Positions 44,903-58,100 are shown, counted from the stretch's first letter. The stretch is 64,000 nt of DNA from Acanthaster planci (GCF_001949145.1 NW_019091358.1:691227-755226), one strand, 5' to 3'. A program made the numbers and translations. The notes: generated from the sequence alone by a model not told the origin.

Positions 44903-47900
44903 GTGAGTTTGATTGTGCAAGAGGAGTTGCATGGGGAGCTGCAGTTAGTTTTCATTCAATTTCGTCTGGACTACTTATTCTTGTGTTAATTAAAATGTCG
45001 GTAAAGTCTGACAAAATAACATTTGTGCGCAAAACGGGATAGGCCTATTTCAACCAAAATGTTAGAAGAATAATGGTAATATAGTCGGAACTACCTGTAT
45101 CTTACTGTACGAAAAGGGGGAAACAAAATTAACCAGCAAAATTTCGCTCTAGGATTGTAATTCATATAGACTACAAAGAAATGAGCAACATAATGGTGAA
45201 GTTATTCAATCTTGCACGAGTGGCACCCAAACCCACAATCCTACACTTTCTACTTCCATGCTAGGACAGATGTCTCAATCACTCAACGTCGCCGAGGTAC
45301 TTACATGCTATTATTCATGTAGTAAGCAGGATTCGTGCACGGGCATACCTCAGAGGGTTACTCCGGCCCAAGCACGCCAATGATTTGCCCTCACAAGCTC
45401 TCGCGGGAACTACCGAGAATACGTAGCTTAATGTATTACGTTAGAGAAGGACAAACTACCGTTCATTGGTTGTTCGTAGGTATTAATAAGGAAACAAAAA
45501 ATTGAGGGTAGTTTTGATATAAATTTCACCAAGGTTCAAAAGGTTCAAGTTGCCAACGAGTATATAAGGCATACCGATCACGTGCATGCGCAGGGATGAC
45601 AATAATGCACACTGTTGTCGGTACTCCAGTTGCTAATAGGACCTAGAAAATGCTCCGATTAATACATGACAAAACGCTCTTTCTGTGCCTGTAACCATGG
45701 TTATTTGCAAAAAGAATCTGCAACAGTTTTCACGTGGTGTTACATAAAACAAGAAATTAAAATGCGCGGCAGTGCACACGAACGAAATTATTTGTGTACT
45801 CTACTATACAGTGCATTAACGGGGCGCGTTGACGTCATTTCCTTTCCATAAAATCAGTCTAGGCTGCATTGTAAATAAGGATGGATGAAATGAAAATCAT
45901 CTACCGTCCTTAATGCATTTGGAAAGCCAGGTGCAAGCTGTATAAGTTAGCCAGGCCATTGAGAGATGATATCGCACCAGGTGGAGCGTGCATGCTAATG
46001 GTAGTGTAATGGTGGGTCTCTCCTGCGAGGTAAAATTACATCTATTCCTGGAACCATTAAGCAGATTCCTAAAAACCCTAGTGAAAACAACAAGCGTCAT
46101 TACCGCGACCACGACAATAACTTGGCACCAAGTACTACTAGGGATCGACCACTTTGCATGCAGGGTTCATTTTCTGGAAGGGGGTGTATGGCTGGTAGTA
46201 GATCTAAGTCTAAGATTTGTGTGTTCAAAGGTGGGCACAAGGGAAGAGCGATGTTCTCAAGCAAGCACTGGCACCACGATTCTTACCAATCGAAAATGTA
46301 ATAACAAACGAAACTTCCTACAGAATCATTGCACTGATAAGGTTACAGTGAAGCAGAAGTGGTAGATTCGAGTCCCGCCAAAACAATTCAAACAGTATCG
46401 CCAGGAAGTCTGAGATAGACGGACTGAAAATCTGTCTGTCCAAATAGTGACATTGCAAAGATCCATCAACGTTTCCCATCAGTAAATTTTAAAGACGTAG
46501 CGTGGCATCCACGGTCTTTCGTCGAGTAGCGTCGGTAGTGCTTGTCGGTACTCTACATACTTACCTCACGAGCGGTACCTGGAACGGGTCGAAGTCCGCT
46601 GAATGTCAACCATGTTCAACAAGACGCCGGAGATTTGCACGGACATTTGGCCTGGGTAGGAGCTCTCGCTTGGAGCTTGCGCTTTTCGCATGCTTTGAAG
46701 GCAGCTGAAAACAAGCTACCCATGTCAGTGACAAATAGTCATCGTGCTAGAGCACATGTGCTAGTCTGACTTCCTGAGCTTGTATAGATAGTCCTAGTAC
46801 ATAATACACAAGCTTAACACTGTACATGTATAGTGCCTGTGACGTAGCGTACAGTTTGTTTCTCTTGCAGGTCGAACATCTCAGTCTCATACCAAAGTGC
46901 TCAGGGTTTTGGGAACAGTGGTTAGGAGTTACTAGTGGGGGGCACAAAGGGGACACCAGCATCTTATGGGGGGCACCAGCTTTCAGTGGTGTGGTTTTTT
47001 GGGGGAAGTTTTTGTCAGCCTTCTTCAATATCCATTCATCCTTGGGGGGGGTGGACCTAAGGGCACCGGGAATGGGGGTCACGTGCCCCCAGCCCCCCGC
47101 CCCCGTGACTGCGGCAGTGTTTGGGAAGTTCGATAGTTGCTACCTGTAAGGCTGTAGGCCTATTTTGTCACAGTTACATTGCAAAATATGTTTCATGTAC
47201 ACCACCCTGGGCTAAATGAAGAAACCGATCTACTTTTGTTTAGGGAACAACGCTGTGTCGAATTAAGTTTGTGGCTTTATTAACAAAGCCATGCATAGAT
47301 CTACAAGAAGATAAAACGGGTGTGAAAGTGATGGACTACATGCGTGTAAAACCTGTCAGGTTCGTGCAAAGAAGAGATTATCTTGGTGGTTGCACTCTAC
47401 ACGCGCACTGCTCTGCTAAATGTGCAGATGCATCTGTAGTGACAGAGCCACTGGCGTCGATGCATCGAAAGCTTTTAACTTCAATTATCATTTGTGGAGT
47501 TGCAACTCGTTAGATGATGTGATCACGGCCGAAAACCCGCTTTGGCAACTCAAACGTCCACTGCGCAGCGGTCCGCGAACCCATCGCAGTCACCTCTCTT
47601 GACGGCAGTGAGCTTAAAGATGGTCGGTACCTATCCCAGGGGACATGATTCCGGTCATTGCAAACAACGGATTGAAAAAAATCTCACATTCATGTGAACG
47701 AACTTTCTGTAGTGTCACAAGCACCCCCCCCAAAAAAACGCAATGAGCTTGTAAACTCTCGCGTTGTCTCGTACGCATGGAACTGTGGCAAACGTCCATG
47801 GTCATCAACAGATCCATGGCAAAACTTCTAACCTTTTGTTAAAGTATCGCGTTCTGGTCTTTGGAGGAGGAAATTACAATGAATGGATTATCTACAGACT

Positions 47901-50900
47901 AGTCCATGGAGAATGTCTTGCAGAATGTATACGTTAGCTACATTTTCTCAGCAAATTTTTGAAGATGCCTCTCCAAAAGACGGTATACCGCAACACGCGG
48001 CAAACACAGTTCGCGAGAACCTATTTTCAAAGCCCGTGCAAATGGCACCGAACTGTCCATATAATGCAAGATATGGGGCGGAGAGCACCCCCACCTTTGA
48101 GTTGGTCATTGTTTGATCGGAATCTCAGGAATTCTTTACAGACGTCTGGGGGGATGTGTTAGGTAACAATAGTCTAGAGTGTGTATACGGATTGGACATG
48201 TGGGGGGGGGTGTACCTATCGGCCCCATATCGTGCACGGTATCGAACTGCAAGGAGATGGCATCTGAGTGAATTGCATGTTTTGGTCTTCACTGGTACAG
48301 AAACAAGACATCAGCCGGTCTGGCAAGTGGGGCGAAGGATGACCGAAATCCTAAAACTTTTGTAAGGCCTCGGAAATTCGGCGGAAGGAGTTGCTGCCTC
48401 ATTAAAAAGAGTCATTTGCGAGGTCACTTTTCCCGGCTATTTTAACACGATTTTATTCCACTTCACAAATGTATATTTTCGATTTCGCCCAGTGAATCGA
48501 TTCAGGGCACTTGCAGTGTTTAATTTTGTCAATATTGTCAGACGATTTCAAATGTCGGTCAACCGAATTCTGAGCGTAAGCAACATCTTGACCAAGGAGT
48601 GTTCTATTTTGTCTCGCTTGCGCTGAGCTAGCTGCGTTATTCAGAAAAACAAGTTCGTCTTCCGTCGAGCAGTTTGATCATATTGATGTTCGCACCACTC
48701 GTCAAACCTCTTTGCAACTCAGTACAATGCACACATCTCACTGGTGAGGAGATTCCATCCATTTGTTTTAACTGTTCTTCTGTGATAGGTGAAATTTATT
48801 CTCTTCCTTGATGTTGAGACATTTATGTATAGGCCATGTTCTCTTTATAGTGCAACAAGACACCTTAGCGTGCGAACAATGTGCAGGCGTGGCATACATA
48901 GTGTGGACTTCTGCACAAAAGAAAGAGCGTGATGGCGTTACGTGGACTCGCACATGTCCACACAATGTTTTCCCCTCTCTGAAAAACAGCTTCAGAGGCA
49001 TTTTAGGACCAGAGTTATCAGTGGCAAAATGAAAGGGAACAGTCCAGGAAATCTTCAAAAATTCAGCTCGAAGGAGTTATCCTAGTGGGAGTAAAAGGAG
49101 AATTTTCCCAAGTTACCTTAACCACAGGAGAACAAAGGAATGTCCACACTTCGTATGTGAAACAAGACTTGTGTGCGTTCAGTTGTGCAGAGGAAAATGA
49201 GACTAATTGCCTAACAAAAATATTAAAGAGATTGGCACAAGACGAATTCGATTTCTGAATGCCGCAACTGTGCGACCCCTTGGACGAATTTGAACTGTAA
49301 TAATAACGAATATTCTCGATGTTATCTTGAAATGTGTTGACCAACTTTTGAAATTTAATGGTTAAAGACAAAATCGGTTTTGGCAAGGGCGGGCTTTTGT
49401 CTTTGACTGTATTGAAAATTCCATGAGGTGAATTGCAATGAGAAACTTTTTAAAATGACCGGGGAAACCTCTAATAAAAGTGCATCAAAAAGGTCCATTT
49501 AAGGCTTCTGTGTTGGCTGTTGGAAGGTTTGGTTTATTTTTGGTTCGCGTACTCGTGCATGTATACATGTACTGCTGATGATTGCCATAGGAGCGCCATG
49601 GTTGCGAAGGGTATTGAAGCAAATTTGCCGACATTCACCGTACATATTTGACATGCTTTAGCCCCCCTTCCTTTACAAATAGCGATCTATGACTGCCGAG
49701 AACTATAGTCCATCGTGGGGAGACTTTTCTTTCGAATCTGTTCCTGAGTAGACCTCTTAATGCCGATTGGATTAATAATGCTGAAGTTTCAAAATTACTG
49801 ATGGGGAGCCTTATAAATAAAAACAGGCTTGGCAGACTTGAGGGGTCGTGCCTCGAGTCCAGTCATACATTAACAAAGAATCGAGAAAAAACACACAAAA
49901 CTGAATGGTTAAGGTTTCTGTACAGGTGAAGCAATTTTCACGGACACTGTGCGTCTCTCGCCAGTTCTCGGAAATTCACGAATTCAACAACTACAGCTAT
50001 GTATTACATAGTGGGGCATCATGTCGCCTCTTCGGCAACAGTCACGTCTGTGTTCAATTACCACGTCGAAATACTCTTTGTGGCCATGACATTTATAACA
50101 TGGGGTTGACTTTTTGAGAGAACCAGCCGACAGGAATTTTCTCCTTGACAATGTGAACGCACTATAAATCGGTGTCTGGACTACATGTATTATGATTTTG
50201 GCTAGAGCGCTGTATGAGCCAAGAAGTTGATCTTTTAAAGCAAAACAACAGTACGGAAACTGTTTCGATCACCCAGAAAAGGGTTAAACCAATTTCATGA
50301 AATACACGTAGCCTTTCTACATGAAGATTTTTTTCTAGCAGACGTCCATTCCTTCTCGTATCTGTAGATGGCAGTGACATTTTTCTGTATCCAGGTCAGA
50401 GCAAAGTATGCCTACCTTTGATATCTCTGGCATAGCGGGAAACTGGCCAAAGAACCGCACAGCGAATTAGCAAACACCCTTGGAGGGAAAGCGAAGGCAG
50501 TTAATTGGAAGAACATCTGCATGATGCTTCTAATGCGAGCTCGCCTGTCGACGGAATATTACCAACTATTTTGTCATCAGCTGCGAAACATTTGTAGTGT
50601 ACGCTGGTCATGAATTTCAAATGATATTGCCAAAACAGCTTCACATATTTCAGTAACAGCTCATCAGAATAACTGTCTGTTGTGAAACATGAATACGGCG
50701 AAATGCAACAACGTCAAAATATCCAGCTTTTAATAAAGACCTATGCTTGCTTTGAGCCCCTTCACTTGGTCGCCATTTTACACTTTTAATACTGACTGGC
50801 TATTGCTGAAGTAGTTTGAAAATCGGCCTTTCGTGGTTACGTCTCCAGAGGTAAGCCTTCCGTCAACTGGCACATACCACAAGCGTCTTTCACAAATTGT

Positions 50901-51373
50901 ATACATCAGCAAGCTAATAGCCATAAGCACAGTTGCAATGTTGTTTCAAGCGCTTCGCCTGACGAAAATGAGCTCTCGAATTACAAATTAAATTTATGTC
51001 CCTAAGAAACACTTTGGAATCGCTGTAAATGAAAAACAAAGCAAATTCTATACAGTTCGACGGCCGTTGTATTTCCGTATTGGGGATTGTAACGATGCAA
51101 CGCTCCAACAAAACTATGATACGGAGATATTAGCTTCTTTGACCAAGACTTTTGAATACAATACCCGACGGTATTAAGGTGACATTTCATTTCGCCACAA
51201 ACTCGCCAGGACTCCTCTGAAATGGGAGGGGGGGGCGTTTCGATACTGATACGCTTTAATTGTTTCTTTAAGCTGTAAAAATTAATACCGCGCATGGCAA
51301 CAACTGTCATCGGATAGAATTTCATATACTATTTATTTTCCTATCTTATTTTGATATCTCATCTCTGTACTAG
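44903..51373. other. putative intron of the membrane-protein gene (6471 bp)
   Basis: No internal exon was recognised. Contains a G/C-run segment at about 46930-47110 with GGGGGTCACGTGCCCCC and otherwise mixed DNA. Its extent depends on the proposed terminal exon. Confidence 0.5.
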
Positions 51374-51448
51374 GTCCTCACGTCACACAGTTCACTTCAG
51401 AGAAGTGGTTCTCTTCGGAAGCAGTTCCAGAAGCTCCTGTCAAGATGA
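51374..51448 (+). CDS. candidate terminal exon of the single-pass membrane protein gene
   Basis: Acceptor CATCTCTGTACTAG precedes a phase-0 frame, as the donor at 44902 requires. It encodes VLTSHSSLQRSGSLRKQFQK then LLSR and TGA (51446-51448). The basic, Ser-rich content fits a short cytoplasmic tail, and the joined protein would be 155 residues. An AATAAA lies at 51613. The assignment rests on phase, splice site and composition only, across a 6.5-kb intron, so another terminal exon could exist. Confidence 0.45.
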   Translation, partial: VLTSHSSLQRSGSLRKQFQKLLSR

Positions 51449-51604
51449 ACGACGTTGCTGTTGTGACACATGATATAATTATTCTTGGCAACGGCGAAGA
51501 AGAGGCTGCAATCGAAACCTGGAATAAGTGCTGTTGAGATTGGCTTCACTTCACACAATTTTGACAGTGCAGTTCGGTGTGGCACATACTGTATAGCACG
51601 AAAT

Positions 51605-52160
51605 AATAAGGGAATAAATTGTGCTTGGCCGGTCTTAAACGTAAAGACCGGCCAAGCACATTACCATTCATAAATACCTTGTTTAGCAAGAGAGTCAAAG
51701 ATGTCAATATATGATGGATTTCCAGCGATTTTGTTCAGAATTCTACTTTTATTTTCCCGAACACCCCCGTCCATTTTATGGTATATTCCTTGTGAAAATT
51801 GTCCACAAGAATCTCCTTACATGGATTTTGGCGCGCGCGTGGTGGGCAGCCTGCACAGACACCCTTGACCAATCAGAATCGATTAAACTGTTTCGAATCC
51901 AGGTGCCAGCGAGTGATTTACACAGAGGGCTATTATCACTTCTGATCGGGCATTATCAAAATGTTAATGTGCGTTAACTAGGGAGACTGTCTGAGGTATT
52001 TACGTCACGGGGTGTTCGGGAAAATGAAAGTAAAATTATAGAACAAATCGTTGGAAATTCATCATATATTGACATCTTCACTCTCTGACTAAACAAGGTA
52101 CATGTATTTATGGATATTTATGAATAGGAATAAATATGTATAAATTTTTCTTCCCTTATT
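51605..52160. mobile_element. foldback/MITE-like element with long inverted arms
   Basis: Arms 51666-51768 and 52009-52125 are inverted copies. TACCTTGTTTAG, GATGTCAATATATGATG and TTTTCCCGAACACCCC are readable in both. AATAAGGGAA marks both outer ends. The arms enclose 240 bp without an open frame of note. The left arm is interrupted by the hairpin at 51620-51660. Confidence 0.75.
51620..51660. repeat. perfect 17-bp palindromic hairpin
   Basis: TGTGCTTGGCCGGTCTT and its exact reverse complement are separated by the 7-base loop AAACGTA. It sits in the left arm of the 51605-52160 element and has no counterpart in the right arm. Confidence 0.9.
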
Positions 52161-52520
52161 AATAGAGGTTATGCGGTAACGCTTCCTCATAGGGCAAGAG
52201 TTTTGTATGAGGGGAGAGGCTCGAGTAAACCTTTTGTGCATTCGTTGTAACTAAATTTAGATAACAAAACCAGTCTCTCCGACACCCTAAAGACGCCAGC
52301 AACTGCAACTGGTCTGCTCAAGATTTGTGTGGAACTTACTACGGAACGCATTACCGGGTACCAGGCAGATAAACTGAGGCAGCCGGTTCGAGTTGTTGCT
52401 CGGTTGATGGAAAACACGAGCGCCCAAAACCACGTTCCAGGGAATAAAACCACCGTGACTTTTGATAAACTATGACATAACAGTTGCTTTTCTTTCTACA
52501 CTGCCGGTCTTCAACTTTTG

Positions 52521-53254
52521 GCCCGGTGTAACGGTCTCATCCTTCTGGCGTGCTCGGATTTCCGTAAGAACGCACTGGACAAAATAAGCACGTTGCCGCA
52601 ACGTGCCCATTTGTCTGGCGTGCTGATTTTGCCTGTCACACACACGTAGGTCTACCGTGTACGGGGTCTTGGACGTGTACGGAGACTACAAGGTTGTTAA
52701 GTATTTTACGCATCAAAGCCGTCTAGGGGGTGTAAAACAATGCACATTTATCCATGTTAAATTACATTGTCAGAATGACCACGACGAAGAGCAGGGTCTA
52801 AAGCTTTCACTGCGCTCTACACTGATGCCGCTGTCATTTATCGGATATTACTGATGCAGACAGTCACAAGTCACTCCGCCCCTTGCCGTACTTCGAGCCT
52901 TGCCTGGGACTTTATGCTCCTTGCTGCCGATTCTGATATCCCAGAAGGATAAGACCTACTTTGCAGATACCGTTTGTTCTGTAATGTGACGCTTCTTTTT
53001 GCACCCTTCAGACATGGCACTAGACGCCATGCCATGACCAAAATTCCGCGAAAACCACTTCCAAGCAAGCGCACGAACATTTACTTCCGCACGATCCGAA
53101 GGCCCGCGTGTCATGATTACGTGATGTAGGAACTCAGCACACCCAGAAAGCTCACCAAAACGGGATTCACTGCGCAAGTGCGGGTCGCTCGGCAGTGTTT
53201 GCATACTACCCGGAAACCCGAGCACGCCGGAAAAATGAGACCGTTACACCGGGC
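52521..53254. mobile_element. 734-bp element with about 45-bp terminal inverted repeats
   Basis: The left end GCCCGGTGTAACGGTCTCAT is matched exactly by the reverse complement of the right end, and the match continues through GGCGTGCTCGG with a few mismatches. An internal palindrome GCACGTTGCCGCAACGTGC lies near 52590. No transposase was recognised in the interior frames. Confidence 0.8.
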
Positions 53255-54644
53255 TTACAAGCAGCGAGCATGTATCCGGTCAACCGCCTGTATCTCCCTC
53301 GCTAACATGTTTTAAAGGCCAAATGCTAATTGATCCGGCTACGGCTGAAGGCACAGGTTTTGTTTTCCCATTCACGGGGAGGCCATAATTTTCCTGGAAA
53401 TTTTCCTGGAATCTATCGTATTCAGTGCAACCTGCTAAATAAGGTGGTGCAATCTATAGTGGTTTCCAAACCTCACTTTCTGTTTTTGTAAATGTTGCCA
53501 AAAACAGTTAGATATTATTCATTACAAATTTAAATTATTCTAATCCGAAACTGGCACGAGGTTGTAATGAACTTTTGTTTCGTTACGGTTATTTTTACGC
53601 GCATGTTCCCAAAATAAAAAAGCATACCTCGCTTACAATTCAAAATGGCCGACACATGACTACAGTCTATTAGCCAGTTTGGTATTTCAAAAAATGCGAG
53701 GTCATGCGAGAGCAAAGTACCTGATTTCATGCGAGTTCGAACATGTTCTTTGGGTAAATGAGTCGGCGTTCGGCCGCGCTTGGGCCAACCTCGATTGATG
53801 TTCTCGGATGACCTTTGGAAGCGTTTCTTGCGCTGTCTGGACCCCACCTTCCATCATATTGGTGCATTTATCGTTTACTTTCGAATGTTGAAAGAGTAAG
53901 AAGGCCTGGGAAGTCAAGTATAAATCTTGACACTTTCTGTCAGCAAATCGAATTTCCTGCGTTTGGTCCTTGCTCCATGGTTTGTTCTACTGAAATGTCA
54001 ACGCAATCATGTGACGTTCACGATCAACTCACTGGACTACCGTTTGTCAGCAGAGAGAGTAGGCCTACATTTTCGCAACCGTAGCAACCTCGTGCCTCTA
54101 CCGTAACGCCTGAGGACGCAAACAATTGAGTCGGAGTCAACCATGAGTCTGAATTAATTCTTTCAATCCGAACATATTTGAAAGCGCTAGAGGGATTTGA
54201 ATATCACGTTGATACATTAGGACATGTAGTGACGATTCTGACACAGTTTGCCGATTCATCACGCGGAAGCTTATGTCAGGGTCGTCTTGTCACATTACAA
54301 GAGTGCAACCAGATCAGTGAGGGCATGATCTCTCTGCAGGGGGTTCGAAGATCAATCATGGTTCGTGACGATCCCAGTGGATGTGTTTCAGTTTATCTCG
54401 TACAAAAGCAATGTTTACATGGAACTAGGCCTAATTGCCCCAAAGCACCTTTTAAGAATACAGTACTAGCATTTTGAACGTCACTAAAGTGAAAGATTAT
54501 GAATCATCACCAGGTAATAATAGGCCTAAGCGTTTCCTTATGATAGATTTTCGAATGGGCTTGTTCGAAATAATTGTAAGGTTATTCGTACATGCTTGGT
54601 TGATTCCCCGTTTGCTTGTTTGTCCCGTCCACTTGTCATTTTGC

Positions 54645-54677
54645 CTTTGAGAAAGATTCTGCTAGGATCGAAACGTC
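54645..54677 (+). ncRNA. degenerate hammerhead-ribozyme-like signature (Penelope-like element remnant)
   Basis: A stem II-like hairpin GATTCT-GCT-AGGATC (one G-U pair) is followed by CGAAAC and GTC, as in hammerhead ribozymes of Penelope-like retroelements. The 5' core reads CTTTGAGAAA in place of CTGATGA, so it should be inactive. No reverse-transcriptase fragment was found next to it. Confidence 0.35.
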
Positions 54678-55091
54678 AGGCCCTCCATATTTTGCGATTC
54701 TGAGATATCAAGAAAATCTTAACGCAAATAAAAGATTTAAATAAGGCAATTGCATATAAGTTAACCCAGACAGGTCTACTTCAGTTGTCTTGTATAAATT
54801 ATTTCTTTTGAGGTCTGAAAGTAATGTTTGCTATTGGAACTGAAATTGAGAGAGACTATGTTAAATGAGATTACAAGTTCTGCGTTTTGGTGTTTATTTC
54901 TAACTTGCCCGTGTAGCTTTTCAGAGGGCTGCGCTCACACCAGAAGGGACGTATTTTACACTCGCTATGGATTTTGTTGTTTCATTGATGTTATTTCGGC
55001 ATAATGCCTTCTCTTTCTCTCGTGTACGTATTAGTTTTTTCTGTTTATCCTTTCATGAGCAAGATTACTCAGAGTTACTTTCATCAAAAGT

Positions 55092-55156
55092 AACTGAAAA
55101 ACAAATTAATCTATAAAATTCAAAATAAACTTTATAGATTTATTTGTTTTTCAGTT
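55092..55156. repeat. 26-bp inverted repeat hairpin
   Basis: Arms 55092-55117 (starting AACTGAAAAACAAAT) and 55131-55156 pair at 25 of 26 positions, with a 13-base loop. AT-rich; it may be a tiny foldback element or a cruciform-prone site. Confidence 0.85.
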
Positions 55157-58100
55157 TGTGTATACGTGATAAATATATTATAATTATATTAATGTTTCCA
55201 AGCTTGGAGTGGAGATTTGTACAGTGTAACTAAAATTAATTTACGCATTGACTGTATATAGTCTCTATGTTGGTCTTGTTAACATATTTGCTAATTTTAT
55301 AATTATAAATGCGTTTCCGGGACCGGAACGGCTCGTATGTGGCCGTTCTGGTGCGACTTTAAAAGCTTTTTTTTTTTAAATTTCAATTGCACCTGGTAGA
55401 TCGTTCCTAATTAAATACACACATGCTTTATCACAACCAGGCAGGCATGACAATAAATTATTTTTGCAAATAAATTTCAAGTCATCAGTCAGTTGGTCCA
55501 GTTATCATAAGTCATTTGGTCCAAGTCAAAAGTCTCTGCCCTAGGGCAAGTCAAGTCGCATTATTTCGTCCAATTAGACAACAGGGCAAGGTATTAACTT
55601 CAGAGTTGCGAGTTTTGGACTATTTAACTTTACACGATTATTACGTATTGTTCCTTTTGCCTACACCTGTCCGAGAAAACTCCTGAAAGCTGTGCACGAT
55701 TGGGAAAAGGTTGATTCGATGTTTGAGAATATAGGGAATTGGATTCCGCTTCTGCTGTCTCATGGTTGGTAGTGCAATGAATGAGATTTTGTTTGTTAAC
55801 ATAAAGAACACTAAAAGAAAAGTTACGGTAGGTGTTAACCCGAAGGAACCAATGCGAGATACTCTATCCCTACACTCGGCAGACCCCGTCCTTGAAACAT
55901 CTTGCATTGCTGGATCCACTATAAATACTGCTCTGAGTTAGTTGCCTCTTTGAAAGACTTTGAGTTACTTGTGCATACACGTACAAGGAATTTTGAAGAC
56001 CCTAGGCCTCACTTTGATCCAATTACGGCACAAACGGCTCCTTATGACTTTGATGTATAAAGACACAAGATGTATTGGTTTTATTGTAAGAATTCAATCT
56101 GAACCAGTTACCATCAGTGACTGCTTGAAAATAACACAGCATTCTATATGGTTGCACGTACTTCATAAGAATGATCTATACATCACCTCATAATTATGGG
56201 TAATGCCTTGCTTGTAATCTCATATTTTAACCGTACTATGGACGACAACCTCATTCCCTATACCGCCTTGGCCTGGCACTGCACTCCAGATGAAATGCGG
56301 TCAATCCTGTCTGTTCATAAAAATCCAAGGTGACCGTCTTATCTTTTCAGCACATTTCCTATAGTTCACGGCCATCATTACTTGGCATTCAGTATGGCTG
56401 TTTGCATCGTTAAGTCGGGTGGAACGAAACTTGGGTGTGAAAAGGGGCATAATTATTTTGTTTATGATCGATCATTGCGTGACTACGACCTTGCTTCATG
56501 CAACTCACTCGAGGCGACCGACAAGGGGCTAATGCATCTTTGCTGTGTCATGAATATTTGAAACAGCGTCTTATTAAAAACTGCAAGTATGATCCCCAGG
56601 CTGGCCGTTTAAGCTAACAATATAGCAAACTCAGAGCTTCGGCGTCTGGTTCTGAATACTCGCTCTGGTTGAACAAATCTTTCTGATTGCAGTTTAATAC
56701 TTATGTTCCTCCTTAAACTTCCCTGTTCTTTTGCATATTTTAATGTGAGAAGATGTAAAATAAATAAATGAAATAAAAATTTGGGAAAGCTTGTACAAGG
56801 ACGGTTCGAGGGGGTCAGAATTGTGTTTTCTTTGAGGGCGGGCAATTTTTTTTTTACTGCAATCTTTTATGATCCTTCTTAGGGATAAGAGTACACTGTG
56901 GTGCTTTTTACGCGCTTTTTACGAACGAAATAGTCCCTCCGAAAAGTCTTCTCAAATAATTTTCTGGTTGTTTTCGAGGGGGGGGGCTATTATAGCCCCC
57001 ATCGCAAGCCCCAGGATCTGCCCTTGAGCTTAATTAACTCCAGCTCGAAATCAATACGAAGTATGATGTTCCAGCGCTAAGCAATCAAGATGAAGTTGTC
57101 ACTCGTGAGGCCTGGAGCCCTGCAGGTGCCTAAAACCAACGATTGAGCTGGCCCCGATCAACATACTATTCCTGTGAAATAACGAGGCTTGCGTCCAATC
57201 CTGAGGGGGAAGGAAAAAAAGAACCGAATTAAAAAGGAAATAGAAAGATAAGAAAATCAAAACCGCCAATTTCTTCGCAAATACATCGGATTCGGAATTA
57301 CTCCCATCGCACTAAATTGCTGGTCAGTCTGGTATTTACGAATGCGCCCCCCCACGCTCCGAGCCAAGGACCCTTCCTAGTGCTAGCAAAAGTGTGCATA
57401 CCTTCACATGACCGCCTTTCCAAAGCTCTGTCTTTTCAGACAGTTGGGAAATCTCACGTTATTTAGCTTTAGCTTTGCGAACCCGACAACAGCTCCCTTT
57501 CAAAACTACAGCAGAGGGCGTTTGTCACTAGACTTACCCGAAACGGCGGCGTACTGCGGCTGTTTTCCAATACTCAATTTCAGCTCCGTCGGAGGCTTCA
57601 ACTTTTTTTTACTAGCTGACTTTGAAGCTGTAAGCGCAGTAATCAGTCTAATAGTGCCACAGAACATCAAATAAGATGCAAGAAAGCCCCAAATTATAGT
57701 AATACAATGTAATTTAAATGCTTCAGGTCCACAATCGGGGATTAGTTTTGGGAACGATCCTCAGACGGAGACACAGTTGAGTATTGGAAAACGGCCAACG
57801 TGAAAACGTCAACGGGTAGATAGAGGGCGTGTGCCTGTTCCGATTTTTTGACGTGGCATTGCGTCGGCAGTGCAGGCAGTAGTCTGATGCCGTTCCATGC
57901 TGTACTCATAATGAAACGACAAAACATAAGGAACAAGGTCATATTTGGCGAAAACCTTTTTGTGAGCACGTTACATCATGATGCCACGAAGGGCAGTCTA
58001 AAGTTCGGCGTAAATACCGTGAATTTGTAATACGTGGATTATTTTACACATGAACAATTTCTTCCCATTTTTGAGGAGTCATACAGTTTTTTGAAGATTT

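Noticed and set aside
46350-46380. B-box-like AGATTCGAGTCCCGCC suggesting a tRNA
   Set aside because: No A box or acceptor stem at the right distance upstream, and no clover-leaf could be built.
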